Shown: positions 11,160-22,865, counted from the first letter of the stretch. The stretch: 64,000 nucleotides of DNA from Vandiemenella viatica (GCA_031002005.1 CM061920.1:106637447-106701446); one strand, 5' to 3'. The notes: generated from the sequence alone by a model not told the origin. Translations and numbers: made by a program.

Positions 11160-13290
11160 AAATGGATTCAGATTTAAGAAATCTTGTATCACTGACAAGG
11201 ACCAGTTGTACATCTCCACAGTTTTTCTTGATGGTGGCTTACAAATCCTCTGCAAAAACAAATTCCTCTCATTTTATAATTATGATCAAGGACAGATGTC
11301 TGGATGACAACAACTTACTAGTAAGATTCCATCTTAAGTCACTATTCATCAACGTGCCAACTGATGAAGCCATCAACGTTATCGGGGAACAGCTAGATAC
11401 TGTCAGCCTGCTGCGCAAATTACGGAACTCTGCCTGCAGACAACATTCTTCCATTCTAATAATGACTTCTACCAGCTGAAGGAGACACAGCAATGGATTG
11501 TCCACTGTCTCCAATTGTGGCCGATGTGTTTATGAAGGCATTTGAGGCTGAAATCATCAACAATTACAATCTGAAGCCGTCCTTGTGGTTACTATATGTG
11601 GACAACACCTTTTTTAACTGGCCTCATGGACAAGAATCCACTCCAGGCCTTTTTACAATATTTGAACATCATTCATGACAAAATTAAGTTCACCATGAAA
11701 GTTGAGGTAAACAAACAGCTTCCTTTTATGGATGTGATAATAAAGTGGAAGGAAAATGGCTTCCTGGATCACGGAGTTTACTGGAAGCCCACCCACATGA
11801 ACTGTGACTTGCATGCAGCCTCTCACTACCATCCAGCAGTGAAATATGGAATTTTAAAAACTTTAAATGTTCTCGTATCCATAGTTAGTAACATAATAAG
11901 CATAGCCACTGAAAAACAAATTTTAAAGGAAACATTTCTGGCCAGCGGCCACAGCCTTGACATTATCAATATGGCTACCACAATGCTTCAACCTCAAGCA
12001 CTGCACTGTACTTCAGCACCATAAGAAGAGACCAGCACACCAACAGACAGACCCATGGCAGTGTTGCCCTATGTTCATGGGCTAACAGATAAGATTGGTC
12101 ACCTTTTAAAAAAGAAAAATATCCATTAGATACAGAACACCTAGGAAGATTTCTGACCTGCTTGTAAGGGTAAAAGACAAAAGGAAGGAATTACAGATGC
12201 CAGGTGTATACCAAACACCTTGTAGCTGTGGCCAGGTATGTATAGGGGAGACAGGCACACTCACGGAAAGACTAAATTAACACATTAGACATTTTAAAAA
12301 TGATGTCAGCAAATTAGCTGTAGCACAGCATTCAGCTGGCAGCGGGCACCCAATTTTATTCAATGAGACTACTTTGTTGGTCCAGGAAAGCAGATGGTGA
12401 CCTAGACTGGTCAGAGAAGCATTTGAAATAATAATAATAAAAAAAGACCCAATAATATGACTATATACAGTGGGTTTCAGCTTGACCAAATATGGTCATG
12501 CCTGCTCAGAAAAACATGGGACACAAGCCCCCATTGGACTGGGTGGCACTGGTGGCAGAAACGCCAGTGACAATACAAATGTGGCTTCAGAACCTATTTA
12601 TAGATGGCAGTGATCTGCAGAATGGTAGTAATCAGATGAAAGCAACAGAATGATGGTTGAAACATTAGGTTTCAATAAATTTCACCCAGACAACCAAGAT
12701 AACATGGACAGTAACCGCAGAAGTTTGTATATTTTTTGATGTGAATGAATATTGCTTTTATGAAAGGAGACTGTCTAAATCATGTGGAATATGATTAGAA
12801 GTGGTATAATGTGTGCAATATTCATTGTAAGCTTGTAAATATAGATGATGATATAAGCCTTGGTATTCTGAGGATGATTTCAGCAATTTAAAGTGGTTTA
12901 TGTTGCCCATTTTATGTTTAAATGCCCATAAATAGTTTTAATTTCCATTCTAAAATGTTTTCTAATGATTGTGTTTCTTTATGTACTATTTCTAATTGTT
13001 TTCGAATGAATTTGACTGTCAACATAATTGTTAGTGCTTGAGAAACATCTTTCAGCACTATTTATTACATTCTGGATGTTTCTATGGTGTCTATTTGAAC
13101 ATGCGGAGATGGCGAGCAGAGTCAGTGGTTGTTAGAATTGTCAGGTAATTGTTTGTTAGTTGGAATGTTTGCTGAAGTGTAATTGCTGGAATTGTTTTGT
13201 AATGTGCTTTAGATCACTGGATGAAGGCCTGATGCCCATCCATGTTCATTACTCAAAATTTTTATCGAATAAAAGAGATAAAAATTCAAC
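11160..13290 (+). mobile_element. Penelope-like element (PLE), plus orientation, inactive
   Basis: The PLE reverse transcriptase and GIY-YIG endonuclease can be followed on the plus strand through several frames. A long 3' region ends near ...ctggatgaaggcctgatgcc (13210-13235), a sequence style typical of PLE termini. PLEs couple an RT related to telomerase with a GIY-YIG nuclease. Boundaries are approximate and no terminal repeats were resolved. Confidence 0.7.
11162..12490 (+). pseudogene. PLE reverse transcriptase and GIY-YIG nuclease, degenerate
   Basis: RT motif A reads LVRFHLKSLFINVPTDEAI, where families have SFDVKSLFTNVP, so the catalytic Asp is replaced. The next block, MDCPLSPIVADVFMKAFE, corresponds to MGSPLSP. 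The active-site box is LLYVDNTF instead of YVDDTF, losing the second Asp. After IKFTMKVEVNKQLPFMDVII the sequence continues to a GIY-YIG-like segment around 12195-12275, CSCGQVCIGETGTLTERLN with a stop before the His. Frame changes occur near 11480 and 11600 and after 12024. The catalytic losses show it is dead. Confidence 0.75.
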
Positions 13291-14159
13291 AGTCTTGTTA
13301 TTTCATTGACTCCAGAGTCAATTGCAGAAGCTGTATTAATAATTATCCTTTAATGAAATCAGCTGGTGACAGGACTACAGTAATCTGTTAATTAAAGAAC
13401 TAATTAAGTAAGCTGCAATCAGCATTATTTGAAATTACCATCCAGAAAGAACCTTGACAATGTGATCACAAACACACCTGTTGTACAATTCCACAGACAT
13501 TTTGAGCGACTAGAAATTTTTCTAAGAGAAGTTTGTGACACACTGATAGACTGATGTTGACTTTATGACTAGAAATGATTTTTGAAAGATGTAAATGGTT
13601 AATGTTCCCCGGAAAAAGAAAAAGAGACAATTATTTGGTTATTTGACAATGTGGTAGGACTGGAAATGTGTATTTTTGCTTGATGAATCCATTTTTTCAT
13701 TATGTCTTTATGTTCATTAGATGTTTGCTAGAGACAGTGCTGGGTCTATGGGAGACAAACTGTGGCACTTGCCCTGGGCGGCAACTTCAGGGGGGCAGTA
13801 AATGGCAAATTCGTGCAGCAGCAGCGACCTTGTTTTTTAGCTCTACTGCCCAAGTGACAACTTCAGGGGGCGGTAAATCAAAGAATAACTCCATACTTCC
13901 ATGGGTGGCAAATTTATTTTTGAAGGAATGGCAATCTCAAATTTTTGGCCCGGCTCAGAAAATTCCTAGAACTGCCACCTGCTGGAGACACACGACAGAA
14001 GAAAGAATATGTTTGCAATTGAAGACTTTCTTCTTTTGAGTGAATTATTGTACATTTTAGTGAATGGTGTTATTTTCCTTATTGTTGAAGTTTAGTATTT
14101 TGGTGACACAGAGTGCAGAATATTTTTGTGTTAGTAGGGAAGTGGTGATTATGGCTCAA
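13291..14159. other. RIOK1 intron 5, unassigned; short GC-rich duplication
   Basis: No gene is seen. Around 13765-13880 two related blocks occur 100 bp apart (gcggcaacttcagggggcag and gtgacaacttcagggggcgg). They look like a small internal tandem duplication in an otherwise AT-rich stretch, perhaps part of an unknown repeat. Confidence 0.4.
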
Positions 14160-14161
14160 TA

Positions 14162-14272
14162 TACAGGGTGTCCACAAATGAATATCGGGGTTTTAATGCT
14201 TAATAAGATTTATTACATTATCCTTACAGTTATAAATGATATGTCAAATGAAAGAGCAACTCAAACAGTTTT
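14162..14272. repeat. Left terminal inverted repeat of the DD41D mariner
   Basis: 111 bp starting tacagggtgtccacaaatga. It pairs with 15408-15518 with about three mismatches (t/g at position 10, a/t near position 41, c/a near position 62). TIRs of this length are long for mariners, many of which have about 30 bp. Confidence 0.93.
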
Positions 14273-14282
14273 ATATACAAGC

Positions 14283-15335
14283 TTACAAGTGTTCTATGTG
14301 GGCACCATTTGTCACACGGCACACATCAGGTCTGTAGCCGAGTTCTTCCCAAACGTTGAGCAGTGTGTCTTCAGTAACTCTTGCAACAGCTGCTTCAATC
14401 CTCTGTCGTAATTCAAGGAGGTCGGCTGGTAACGGAGGCACATACACACGATCCTTGATGAAACCCCAAAGGTAGAAATCGCATGGCGTTAGGTCAGGTG
14501 AACGTGGAGGCCACGCATAGCAAGCTCTGTCATTGGGCCCCTTGCGGCCAATCCAGCGGTCGGGTACAGTTACGTTCAACCAACCGCGTACTTTGTTATG
14601 CCAGTGAGGTGGCGCACCATCTTGCTGTAAAATGAAGTTCTCTGGTTCATATTGTTCCAACTGAGGGAAGAGCCATTGCTCTAGTGTATCAAGGTAAGAA
14701 GTACCAGTTACAGTCGGTTCATCAAAAAAGAAAGGTCCGTAAACTTTCCGCCGGGATACGGCACAAAAAACATTGATTTTAGGGGAGTCTCGTTGCACTT
14801 GTACGATCTCTTGAGGATTTTCTGAGCCCCAGATCCGCACTTTATCAGTGTTAACATGTCCACTGAGGTGAAAGGTCGATTCATCACTGAAGACAACATG
14901 ATGTAGAAAATCTTCATCGTCATGTAACAACATTTCGTTAGCGAATTTGGCACGTAAACCATGGTCTGCAGGCTTTAGAGTCTGTAACAACTGTAAACGG
15001 TAAGGACGTAGTTGCAAGCGATTCCTTAAAACTTTCCAAACAGTCGACTTAGAAATTTCTAATTCGCGACTAGCCTTCCGAACAGATTTCTTTGGGCTAC
15101 GAGTGAACGACTCTCTCACTCGCTCAACAGTCTCTTCACTAACTCTTGGTCGTCCCGCGCCCTTCCCTTTACAAAGGCAGCCTGTATCTTCAAACTGATG
15201 ATACCATCTACGGATGTTATTGTCACTTGGAGGATCACGCCCGAACTTAATGCAGAATGCACGCTGCACAGTAACTACAGATTCAGTCTTTGCAAACTGT
15301 AAAACACAAAACGCTTTCTCTTCACAAGTCGCCAT
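14283..15335 (-). CDS. Mariner-type transposase, DD41D, apparently intact
   Basis: This 350-residue cut-and-paste transposase opens with ATG at 15335 and reads to a stop with no interruption. Residues 8-50 form the first helix-turn-helix, GRPR at 61-64 is the linker motif, and residues 66-107 the second helix-turn-helix. The catalytic aspartates are D151 (VVFSDEST), D239 (LQQDGAPPH) and D281 (WPPRSPDLTPCDFYLW). There are 41 residues between the second and third, the DD41D signature of the rosa/Visitor-like group rather than classic DD34D. Length is normal for the superfamily. All three catalytic residues are present, so it could encode an active protein; activity is inference. Confidence 0.95.
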   Translation of the reverse strand: MATCEEKAFCVLQFAKTESVVTVQRAFCIKFGRDPPSDNNIRRWYHQFEDTGCLCKGKGAGRPRVSEETVERVRESFTRSPKKSVRKASRELEISKSTVWKVLRNRLQLRPYRLQLLQTLKPADHGLRAKFANEMLLHDDEDFLHHVVFSDESTFHLSGHVNTDKVRIWGSENPQEIVQVQRDSPKINVFCAVSRRKVYGPFFFDEPTVTGTSYLDTLEQWLFPQLEQYEPENFILQQDGAPPHWHNKVRGWLNVTVPDRWIGRKGPNDRACYAWPPRSPDLTPCDFYLWGFIKDRVYVPPLPADLLELRQRIEAAVARVTEDTLLNVWEELGYRPDVCRVTNGAHIEHL

Positions 15336-15407
15336 CTTTGCTACTACCGCATTCTAGCAGATTGCAGCGGAAACATTTCACGCACATGCGCACTAGTGCC
15401 AACGAAC

Positions 15408-15518
15408 AAAACTGTTTGAGTTGCTCTTTCATTTGACATATCATTTATAACTGTAATGATAATGTAATAAATCTTATAAAGCATTAAAACCCCGATATTC
15501 ATTTGTGGCCACCCTGTA
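15408..15518. repeat. Right terminal inverted repeat of the DD41D mariner
   Basis: Reverse complement of 14162-14272 with about three differences, ending ...ccaccctgta before the TA duplication. Confidence 0.93.
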
Positions 15519-15520
15519 TA

Positions 15521-16743
15521 TGATGATTCTGTAATACTCATGACTCCAAAGCCCACCAACCAACCAACCTATAATCTTGTATACTGATTACATTGTACCA
15601 ATTTCTGTGTGTTCAATTTCTTGTTAGTCAGTGAAAGAATGAAAGTTATAATTAAGGGGGAAGTGTCAAGGATTTTGACTTTACACTTACTGTTTCTGCA
15701 TTGCCAATCTGAAATAATAAGGATAAAATGTGTAGATCTAAAATTAAGGGATCAACCATTTAAAAGTAGCATCATAAGTGTAATTCAAGTATGATCTATA
15801 TTACCAACATAACTCAACATCTTTTACTTATGGATTGAATCAGTGGAAAAAACGGAATTGATTTGGTTTGGGCAGTGACTTATTGCTAGAAATCTTATCA
15901 ATAATGAAAAGGTGCATTGTTTGGCTAGTGGTTTGGGCGAAAAGGTAAATGGTAAGAATGGTAAGTTAAACCACCCATTCGAGGGATGGTCAGTCTGCTG
16001 TAGTTATTAATTGAAGTTAAATTTTTGGATTGAAATGATGTTTGTTAGATGGCAGTTATGGTGTAATAATGTTGACTTTAATTCAATGATTTTTTTTTAA
16101 TAGAAACAATGATACGTTTCAAAGCCTGGTCCTTAAATTTTCTGAATAACTGAAACTCGATCTCCAGGTACCTTTCGTCAAAAAAAGACATTTGGGTATA
16201 TGAAAACATGATTGTTGAATGTGGACACTATGTTCTGTTTTCAAGAGGACATGTGATCTTTGGTGATGGATTTAAATAAACAATGTTTCTGACTTATATA
16301 GAGGTGTTAGAGAAACTTTTGAGAGGAAGTTATTAAAAGGCAAACCTATAGTGAACTTTACAACTCGCTTCTTATTTAGCAGAGCGACATTTGCATCCTG
16401 CTGTCAAGTGGTAATAATGGAAGAGATATTTTTTCCTGATCAGGGAGTAGCTGCAATCTTGATAAGAATCTGTTAGCTTCGAAACATTGTTACTCAACCT
16501 TTGGTACCATTGTTAAACCCCCAAACTGAATAAATAGTCAGGTACAGTTACTAGTGAATATATCAAAAGGGATAAAACCAAACCATGCACACGAGTGCAA
16601 CAAACCCCTTAAAATTTATTTGAAATTTCCAAATATTGATACAGAGGAAGTAAACCCCTGGCAGTTTATTCTATTTATAAAGGAGTTGCGACCAACACAG
16701 ATAAGCATTGAGTAAAGAAAATAATGGATTAAGAACTACATAC
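15521..16743. other. RIOK1 intron 5 next to exon 5, nothing recognised
   Basis: AT-rich intronic sequence without open frames or repeat signatures I could identify. It ends at the donor of RIOK1 exon 5. Confidence 0.5.
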
Positions 16744-16930
16744 CTTCAGTTTAGGAGAAGGCCAGCCATTCTTACCAAGAAATTCCATCACTAAAACATG
16801 ACTTCTTAGAAGAATTGGTTCAGGAACAGGTAGGCCTGCAGAATGCATACGCACTAAATTTCTCATTTCTTTCTCTGCCCATACCCGTACCATCTTCCGT
16901 GGATTGTGACGGCAATAACCATGACGAAAC
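16744..16930 (-). CDS. RIOK1: RIOK1 coding exon 5 (RIO kinase N-lobe to hinge)
   Basis: The exon completes the split Arg codon and encodes 62 residues: [39 protein letters not shown] and [20 protein letters not shown], ending KLK. This matches the RIOK1 segment [20 protein letters not shown] through VLVMSFIGKD, which includes the hinge. The exon is 187 bp, with acceptor AG at 16932-16931 and donor GT at 16743-16742. It ends on a codon boundary, matching the phase of exon 6. Confidence 0.96.
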
Positions 16931-17304
16931 CTGTAAATTCAGGTAATAAAATAGTACACATTATAAGCAACCAAAATTGTTATTTATAATTGGAGTAAAA
17001 ATTACACTAACAATTATAGTATTACTTAATGAGGGAATGTCGGTATTTCTTTGAATAAACCACAGACCTTATATCAGAAAGTGTCTTTGGGCACATGGTG
17101 GAAGAGGAGGATGGTGTGAATCTGACAGTGAGAAGGATTGTTTGTGGATAGCCTAATAATTTCAACACATGCTTTACTTGTTTGAATGAAAAGAGTTTTA
17201 CATGAATTTTAAAGCTCAAGCTATTTAGCCTTTTAGTTCCTGGAAGGCCTGCATTTAGGATATGTAGTCCCCTAGACTAACTGTGGGGCAGAACCTTTGT
17301 ATAC

Positions 17305-17710
17305 ACAGGGTGTTAGAAAAAGGTACAGCCAAACTTTCAGGAAATATTCCTCACACACAAACTTTCCATGTTAGAGCTCATTTTATTACTTCTCTTCAAA
17401 TCACATTAAACATGGAATGGAAACACACAGCAACAGAACGTACCAGCGTGACTTCAAACACTTTGTTACAGGAAATGTCCAAAATGTCCTCCATTAGCGA
17501 GGATACATGCATCCACCCTCCGCCGCATGGAATCCCTGATGCGCTGATGCAGCCCTGGAGAATGGCGTATTGTATCACAGCCGTCCACAATATGAGCTCT
17601 AACATGGAAAGTAAGCGTTTCCGGACAAATGTCCACATAACATATTTTCTTTGTTTGTGTGTGAGGAATGTTTCCTGAAAGTTTGGCCGTACCTTTTTGT
17701 AACACCCTGT
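17305..17710 (-). mobile_element. Non-autonomous mariner (deletion derivative)
   Basis: The 406-bp element starts ACAGGGTGTTAGAAAAAGG and ends with the reverse complement (ccgtacctttttgtaacaccctgt). The first 58 bp of the TIRs match with about three changes. A further inverted block (actttccatgttagagctca at 17361, its complement at 17593) extends the repeat beyond a 45-bp spacer. Inside, the minus strand reads IRDSMRRRVDACILANGGHF, the usual C-terminal end of a mariner transposase, so it derives from a larger element. It belongs to a different family from the DD41D element. The TA duplication is ambiguous because flanks are TATA-rich. Confidence 0.85.
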
Positions 17711-19503
17711 ATATAGTTTTAATTATATATATATATATTATTTTGTTCTTCCTGCCTATCAGAGATTAGTTCTGATATTTATCTATGCTCGGGTATTAGC
17801 TCTGAATCACTGCCCCTCTATTTGAATTTTTCCCCGCCATTTTCCTGACCAACAGTTTCTGTGAGGCAGTCTTCCACATCACCCACCTCCCATAATGTTC
17901 ACCTGTTGACAAAGGGCTCATCCCGAAAAAATTTTTATTAGTTGTGTTTTCGTCTTTTCTGTGTGTTCGCGCCCCACATCCATCATCTAAAGGTAAATGG
18001 TGGCTCATTTCCCTATCCTAATTTAATTCCTATATATATTTATTAAACTGGTAAAGTCTTTAGTACAAAATTCTGAATAATGTGATTATAGTAACAATAT
18101 ACAACAATAACTTATTGAAAAATTGAAAGTTCGAAATTTGCTTTCTATATTGTTTCTGAGACTGAAGTGAGCAAGGATAGCAAGTGATGCTTGCACGTTC
18201 AATTTTTTGACTGATGATGGGGTGTTGCCTACTGTAGTTGTGTTATTACAACCAAACATCCTCAGCAAAAGCCCGCGGAGTCACAAAAAGATAAAAAAAA
18301 CGATTTAGATCAACAAAGCATGCACCAGAGGAAGATTAAAAACACAATATTGATTATTCACATATGCATGCCAACTGGAAGACAATGACTAATATATTTT
18401 TATTTTTGCATGTGGTGCAAGCCCCTAGGCTTCAGCCTAGTGTTAGGCTCAAAGCTATTGCCGGGGGCTAGCAACAATTTGCCTAAACTGTGAACAATTA
18501 AGTTCGTGACCTGTGTATCCTTCTGGTACCTTAACATTTAAAATAGCAGTCGCCACGCATTTGTATTATAAACCCCAAAAGCAAAGGGTACAATTATATA
18601 AATTAACTTGACACAGTTTTAGGATCACAAAGTACTTGTATTCTTGAAAAGTTTATCTTACATTGTCGGTACCAGAATTGCGAATAAAGCATTGGACAAC
18701 AGTTCCTTTGAAGATTGTCAGATTAAGCACATTCACTCGAGAAGACAAACACTCACTAAGTCCCCCTAACTTGAGTGAGATAACGATTACGCCATATTAA
18801 GCTGTGCCGCAACAACTACCCGCATAGAGCGGTTCGCGGAGTTAACTGTTTGAAAAATCACTGAGAAACTGGACTATATAGCAACATGATGTTATCTCTT
18901 TGAAAACTATTGAAAGACTGGGTGTTTTCAAGGTGTCTGCAGGTCCTTTTATCAACTTTTCCATTTCTACGATGTCAGCAAAATCTTTCTAATATAAACA
19001 TTTCCCAGTGTACTGTATGGTTTGAAATGCAATTAATTCATGGAGTTCCTGATATTGTATTCTATCTATTCCAATTTACTTAAACCTTCAAAAGGGTTTC
19101 TATAAGATTAACCTCTAAGCCTCTTACATTATCGGCTTCCCGCACTTTCTCAACGATTCACAACAATCTCTTTCCAAAATCTTAATTATTTTACTAATGC
19201 TTATAATTTTTACTGAAACTAATAAATATCCTTAATCCTTTTAATTTAAGCTATCTTCTGATATATTTTTTTCAATTTTATCTCTTTTATTTAAAATCTT
19301 TATTTTTTCTCTTAATTAAAAGTGGTAATTACATTTTGTCTAATTAGTTAATTTCGCTTTCAAAATATGCTCAACAGTGCTGACTATAACTGGTGATAAA
19401 AGATCAGCTGCAACTTTACTCAATTCAATGTTATTTGAAATCTTAAATTTTAGCTTTCCTAACCGCATGACTGAAAGCGTAAACAAACCAACTTATCTTT
19501 TAA
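17711..19503. other. RIOK1 intron 4, mostly unassigned
   Basis: Contains an (AT)n run (17725-17739). A block at about 17795-18010 has GC content above its surroundings and includes gtgttttcgtcttttctgtg and ccatcatctaaaggtaaatg. On the minus strand it resembles the leaders seen near Penelope-like elements in this window, but I cannot confirm that. A cluster around 18420-18470 (gcccctaggcttcagcctag) recurs in related form at 48340-48365. No genes are seen. Confidence 0.4.
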
Positions 19504-19720
19504 ACTAAATTTTTCTGGGCATAATGAAAACACTTAAAAATTATTCTTATGGTGAGCTTTAGTAGTGAAAATGAATACAGGAAAATCCGTTCAAGTAGAA
19601 AACTATTTTACGTGGAATTTCTACCTCCTACCTAAGCTACTTCAAAATCGAACTATAGAGTATATTACTACGGGAGATAGCTAGTACAAATGCTTTTGGC
19701 GAGCTAATTGGTGCCTTATA
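19504..19720. repeat. Repeat X, uninterrupted copy
   Basis: Aligns with 5998-6136 plus 8742-8800. Here the sequence is continuous across the point where a CR1-like LINE sits in the other copy (acttcaaaatc followed by gaactatagagtatattact). Function and class are unknown. It may extend on both sides. Confidence 0.65.
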
Positions 19721-20499
19721 CTAGGTACTCTATGCCTAAATGTGGCCCTGGTTCTTGGAACCTAATATTTATATCTTCCAGCATTTCCACATGATGTAAA
19801 GAAAATGAAAGATTTTACTGAATTACAGGATGAAGAAACAAACGTGTTGTTCACTTCAAATTTTTCAGGCAGTGAAATCTGACTGACAAAGAAGATGGAA
19901 AGAAAATCATGATGAGGAGGAAATGTTAATGTAAAACCTTCATCTATTCTCCTTAATGAAGATTCAGGTAACATTTCCTAGCCCATTAATTTGCTCATCC
20001 TACAAAACATACAGATCAGCAAGCAGTTACTAATCACTTATCTAGACCCTCTCTTACTAAACAAGATCATCTCTTTTAACTATTAAAAATTACAAGGAAA
20101 GGGAAAATGACTCATCACTCACCACAGTTGAAGGCAGAGACGGGAGAAGAACATATATGACGAACACACAAATATACACAATATTTCGGTCTTAAACCTT
20201 CTACATGTTAGAGAGAATGAGTCATGTGGTTCGGGAGGTGTGCACATTCCAAAGTTTGTTACATGACTGAATGGATTATCAATATTGCGATGGGACTAAG
20301 ATGTTATATATAAATATGAATATGTATATCGCAGAAGGTGATAGAAGTAGTAATATATCAAAAGGGTATGGAATGTAGACATAAAAACAAAAAATATAGA
20401 TATATAAATTTTGGGGAGGAAAAAAAAATTGTAGACACATAAATTTTGAAAAAAAAAATACAGATATATAAATTATATGTAATTACTCTAATGACAATA

Positions 20500-20957
20500 A
20501 TGCTAATACTGATAATAATGAGCGATGTGTCAAGGAAAGGAATTTTATCGGTGGTTGAGGCCGGGTGGGTGTCTGGTATGTAGGATATTTTGGTATGCAA
20601 GTTCCCATCTTTGAAGTTCTGAGGCGGCGGTGGCTTCGGGGATTGCTCTGATTGCTCTCATGGTGAAACATTCATTGAAGTTGTTGGAATTGTGGTAGTT
20701 AGCATGTTCAGGTATTGGCAGATATAAATTGCGGGTATGGACTGTTTGTCAGTGGCCATTCATTCTGGTTAAAAGTTGTTGTGTAGTCAGGCCTATATAG
20801 GAACTTGTGCAATGGTGGCAAGTTAGCTGGTATATGATGTGGGTTGTGGAGCATGTGGCATGTCCAGTGATTGGGAAGGTTTCCTCTGTGACAGCGTTGC
20901 AATATGTAGTAGTGGGAGGATGCATGTTGCAGGTATTGCAGCGAGGTCTATTGCACG
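20500..20957 (-). pseudogene. GIY-YIG endonuclease domain of the PLE
   Basis: Read from 20957 leftward: CNRPRCNTCNMHPP (Cys-rich linker typical of PLEs), EETFPITGHATCSTTHIIYQ then LTCHHCTSSYIGLTTQQLLT (the core with the YIG-like SYIG) and RMNGH. Next comes HANYHNSNNFNECFTMRAIR. The conserved Arg and His positions are visible. Stops such as the one after RMNGH show decay. The domain nicks target DNA in PLE integration. Confidence 0.65.
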
Positions 20958-20959
20958 GA

Positions 20960-21190
20960 TTTTTTTTTTTTTTTTTTTTTTTTTACAGTTTAACGTCCCT
21001 TTTTAACAACGTGGTCTTTAGAGACAGGAAAGGATGGGGGCAAGGAATGGGAAGGAATTCGGCCATGGCCTTTTTGAAGGAAGCATCCCAGCATTCACCT
21101 GGAGTGATTTGGGGAAACCATGGAAAACCCAAATCTGGATGCCCGGACGGGGATTCGAACCGCCGTCCTCCCGAATGCGAGGCCAGAACG
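20960..21190 (-). repeat. tRNA-derived SINE inserted in a PLE
   Basis: The 231-bp SINE lies in reverse orientation, with a poly-T of about 24 at the left (its 3' poly-A). It contains the family blocks aattcggccatggcc, cccagcattcacctggagtg and ggggattcgaaccgccgtcc (B box on the minus strand). It is flanked by the direct repeat TGCACGGA (20952-20959 and 21191-21198). It is 5'-truncated, lacking the A-box part seen in the full-length copy at 49258. The target duplication and long poly-A point to recent LINE-driven insertion. Confidence 0.9.
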
Positions 21191-21470
21191 TGCACGGAAA
21201 ATATCCATAAGGTGTTTCAGGAGAGTCACATGGAGGGTATTTATGAACCAAGATGTTTTTGAGGTTAGGTGGTCTGCTGAAACAAGTTCAGGGGACAGTT
21301 GGCAGAATTTTTGGTAAGAGTGTGCGCATTTCTGGAAAGGAGCGAAGGAAGTCATGCCCCTGTTGTAGGATCCGATTGATGGTTTCAGTATTACAATAAA
21401 CATTAGGAGCCATTCATACCCCTTTGACATTGACTGCACCCTTGCAAGGGTGTAGTTGATACACACTATT

Positions 21471-22616
21471 TTCTACATCTATTTTTCATTACTTCTGAGA
21501 GAAGTTACAATTTAGCAGGTGTTGTGTATGACGAATCAAAACATTTTGCTTGTCCCTTTTTTGTTTTGATATATTTCCTATCTCTTAGTTTTTGGTGGTT
21601 CCTTTTTGTTTATCATTTACCCTTTCTTACTCTTCCTACCTATTTAACCATCTTCTTCTCTTCATTGTTGATTTCTTATGTTTCTAGACTTCCAAATCGT
21701 TTGCAGATACAGAAACCACTACTTGTTGTATTGTGGATTTAGAACCCGTTAACATCCACGCATTCATTTATATAGCAAAACGCCATAAAATACATAAAAA
21801 AGTGATTAAACTAAGAGTTGACTGACGGTAGTATATATATATATGAAAATAGGTTGTCTGAGGTCAGATTGAATGACTATGAAAAAATCAAATAGAACAT
21901 GCAGTCAGTCCATGGTATAAAAATAGACAAAAATGCAAGTCTGATACTGTGTGTTACTCTATGGTTAAATTAACAGTAATGTGGCCAAACAGAGAAATAG
22001 GACTGCAACTGACAAAACATAAAACAGAAAATTTAATACTGAATTTATATTTAGTAAAGGGAGGGGTAGGAGGGAAAATCCAAACAATATAAAATACATA
22101 AAAGTGGCATTAAAGCCATCACACTTAAAAAAAAAAATCTAACCTACTCCATTAGATTTTCATATCCAAGAAAAAAATTCAGGAAGATAATAATATAATT
22201 TTGCTGACTGTGAACGCATAATCCCAGCATCCTTCTTAACTATAATTAAGAGTTCACCCAAAACACAGACTATTTTATTATTGTTTTTAAAGTTTCTTCT
22301 TCCAACTTTGCTAAGTAATTGGTTAAATTTTTCTATACTTGCTTACGTTCATGATTAGGTTTCCCTTTCAGTATCCTTCAAATACCAAGATCCATAATTT
22401 AACTGTACGAGTTCCAAATAACTCAGGAATAAACTTCCAATTCAGTTTAACATGATTTTTGTATAAAAGAAGATAGTGAATATTATTCTTAGTGCAGGTA
22501 TTATAACTACTGAATAAATAAAATTAAACAAATACACTTTTAAATATAATTATGAAAACTATAAGAATTACAAACTGAATTATGTAATGCAGAACAGCAG
22601 GAATTTTTCTAAATAC
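21471..22616. other. RIOK1 intron 4 next to exon 4, nothing recognised
   Basis: AT-rich intron with a short (AT)n at 21833-21844. No mobile-element hallmark was recognised. Confidence 0.5.
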
Positions 22617-22865
22617 CTAAATTCTCCAGAGACATATTTATCTCTGTCTTTGAAAACAAGTATTGATGTCTTGTATATTTTAATAGCCCTTTCTTGACCA
22701 GATTTTGATGTGGCATGATACACATTTGCCTCTTTTCCAGTTGAAATACATCCATTGATTTCAGAAATTGTGTCCCTGCTAAGTAGCTTGAAAAGAATCA
22801 TCCGTGTTCTGGGATCCATAACCTGCTCTGCTGTGGCACGGTCATGTTTGTCCTTTGTACGAATC
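22617..22865 (-). CDS. RIOK1: RIOK1 coding exon 4 (RIO kinase N-lobe)
   Basis: This 249-bp exon encodes [10 protein letters not shown], the [12 protein letters not shown] helix, [16 protein letters not shown] (flexible loop and ATP-binding STGKEA) and [20 protein letters not shown] (catalytic Lys). It ends in SGEFR, with the Arg codon split across the intron. The block matches animal RIO1 kinases almost residue for residue. Acceptor AG is at 22867-22866 and donor GT at 22616-22615. Flanking introns are about 18.2 kb and 5.7 kb, both filled with transposable elements. Confidence 0.97.

Larger units (their letters stand above)
14162..15518 (-). mobile_element. Complete DD41D mariner-type transposon
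   Basis: The 1357-bp element is flanked by TA target duplications (14160-14161 and 15519-15520). It is bounded by 111-bp terminal inverted repeats beginning TACAGGGTG that differ at only about three positions. It carries a single uninterrupted transposase ORF on the minus strand. Near-identical TIRs plus an open ORF indicate a recent arrival. It sits in RIOK1 intron 5, in the same orientation as the gene. Confidence 0.95.
20095..21470 (-). mobile_element. Penelope-like element fragment, minus orientation, carrying a SINE
   Basis: Minus-strand frames encode the C-terminal part of a Penelope-like polyprotein on both sides of a SINE (20960-21190). 21200-21470 gives HDFLRSFPEMRTLLPKILPT-type sequence and VSADHLTSKTSWFINTLHVT, and 20500-20957 gives a GIY-YIG domain. 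The 3' flank at 20095-20215 contains cactcaccacagttgaaggc, like the block before the AC repeat at 10310. The N-terminal RT core is absent. Confidence 0.65.

Noticed and set aside
13205..13240. Hammerhead ribozyme at the PLE 3' end
   Set aside because: The phrase gaaggcctgatgcccatcc resembles CTGATGA, but the required core CTGATGA and GAA with flanking stems could not be assembled.
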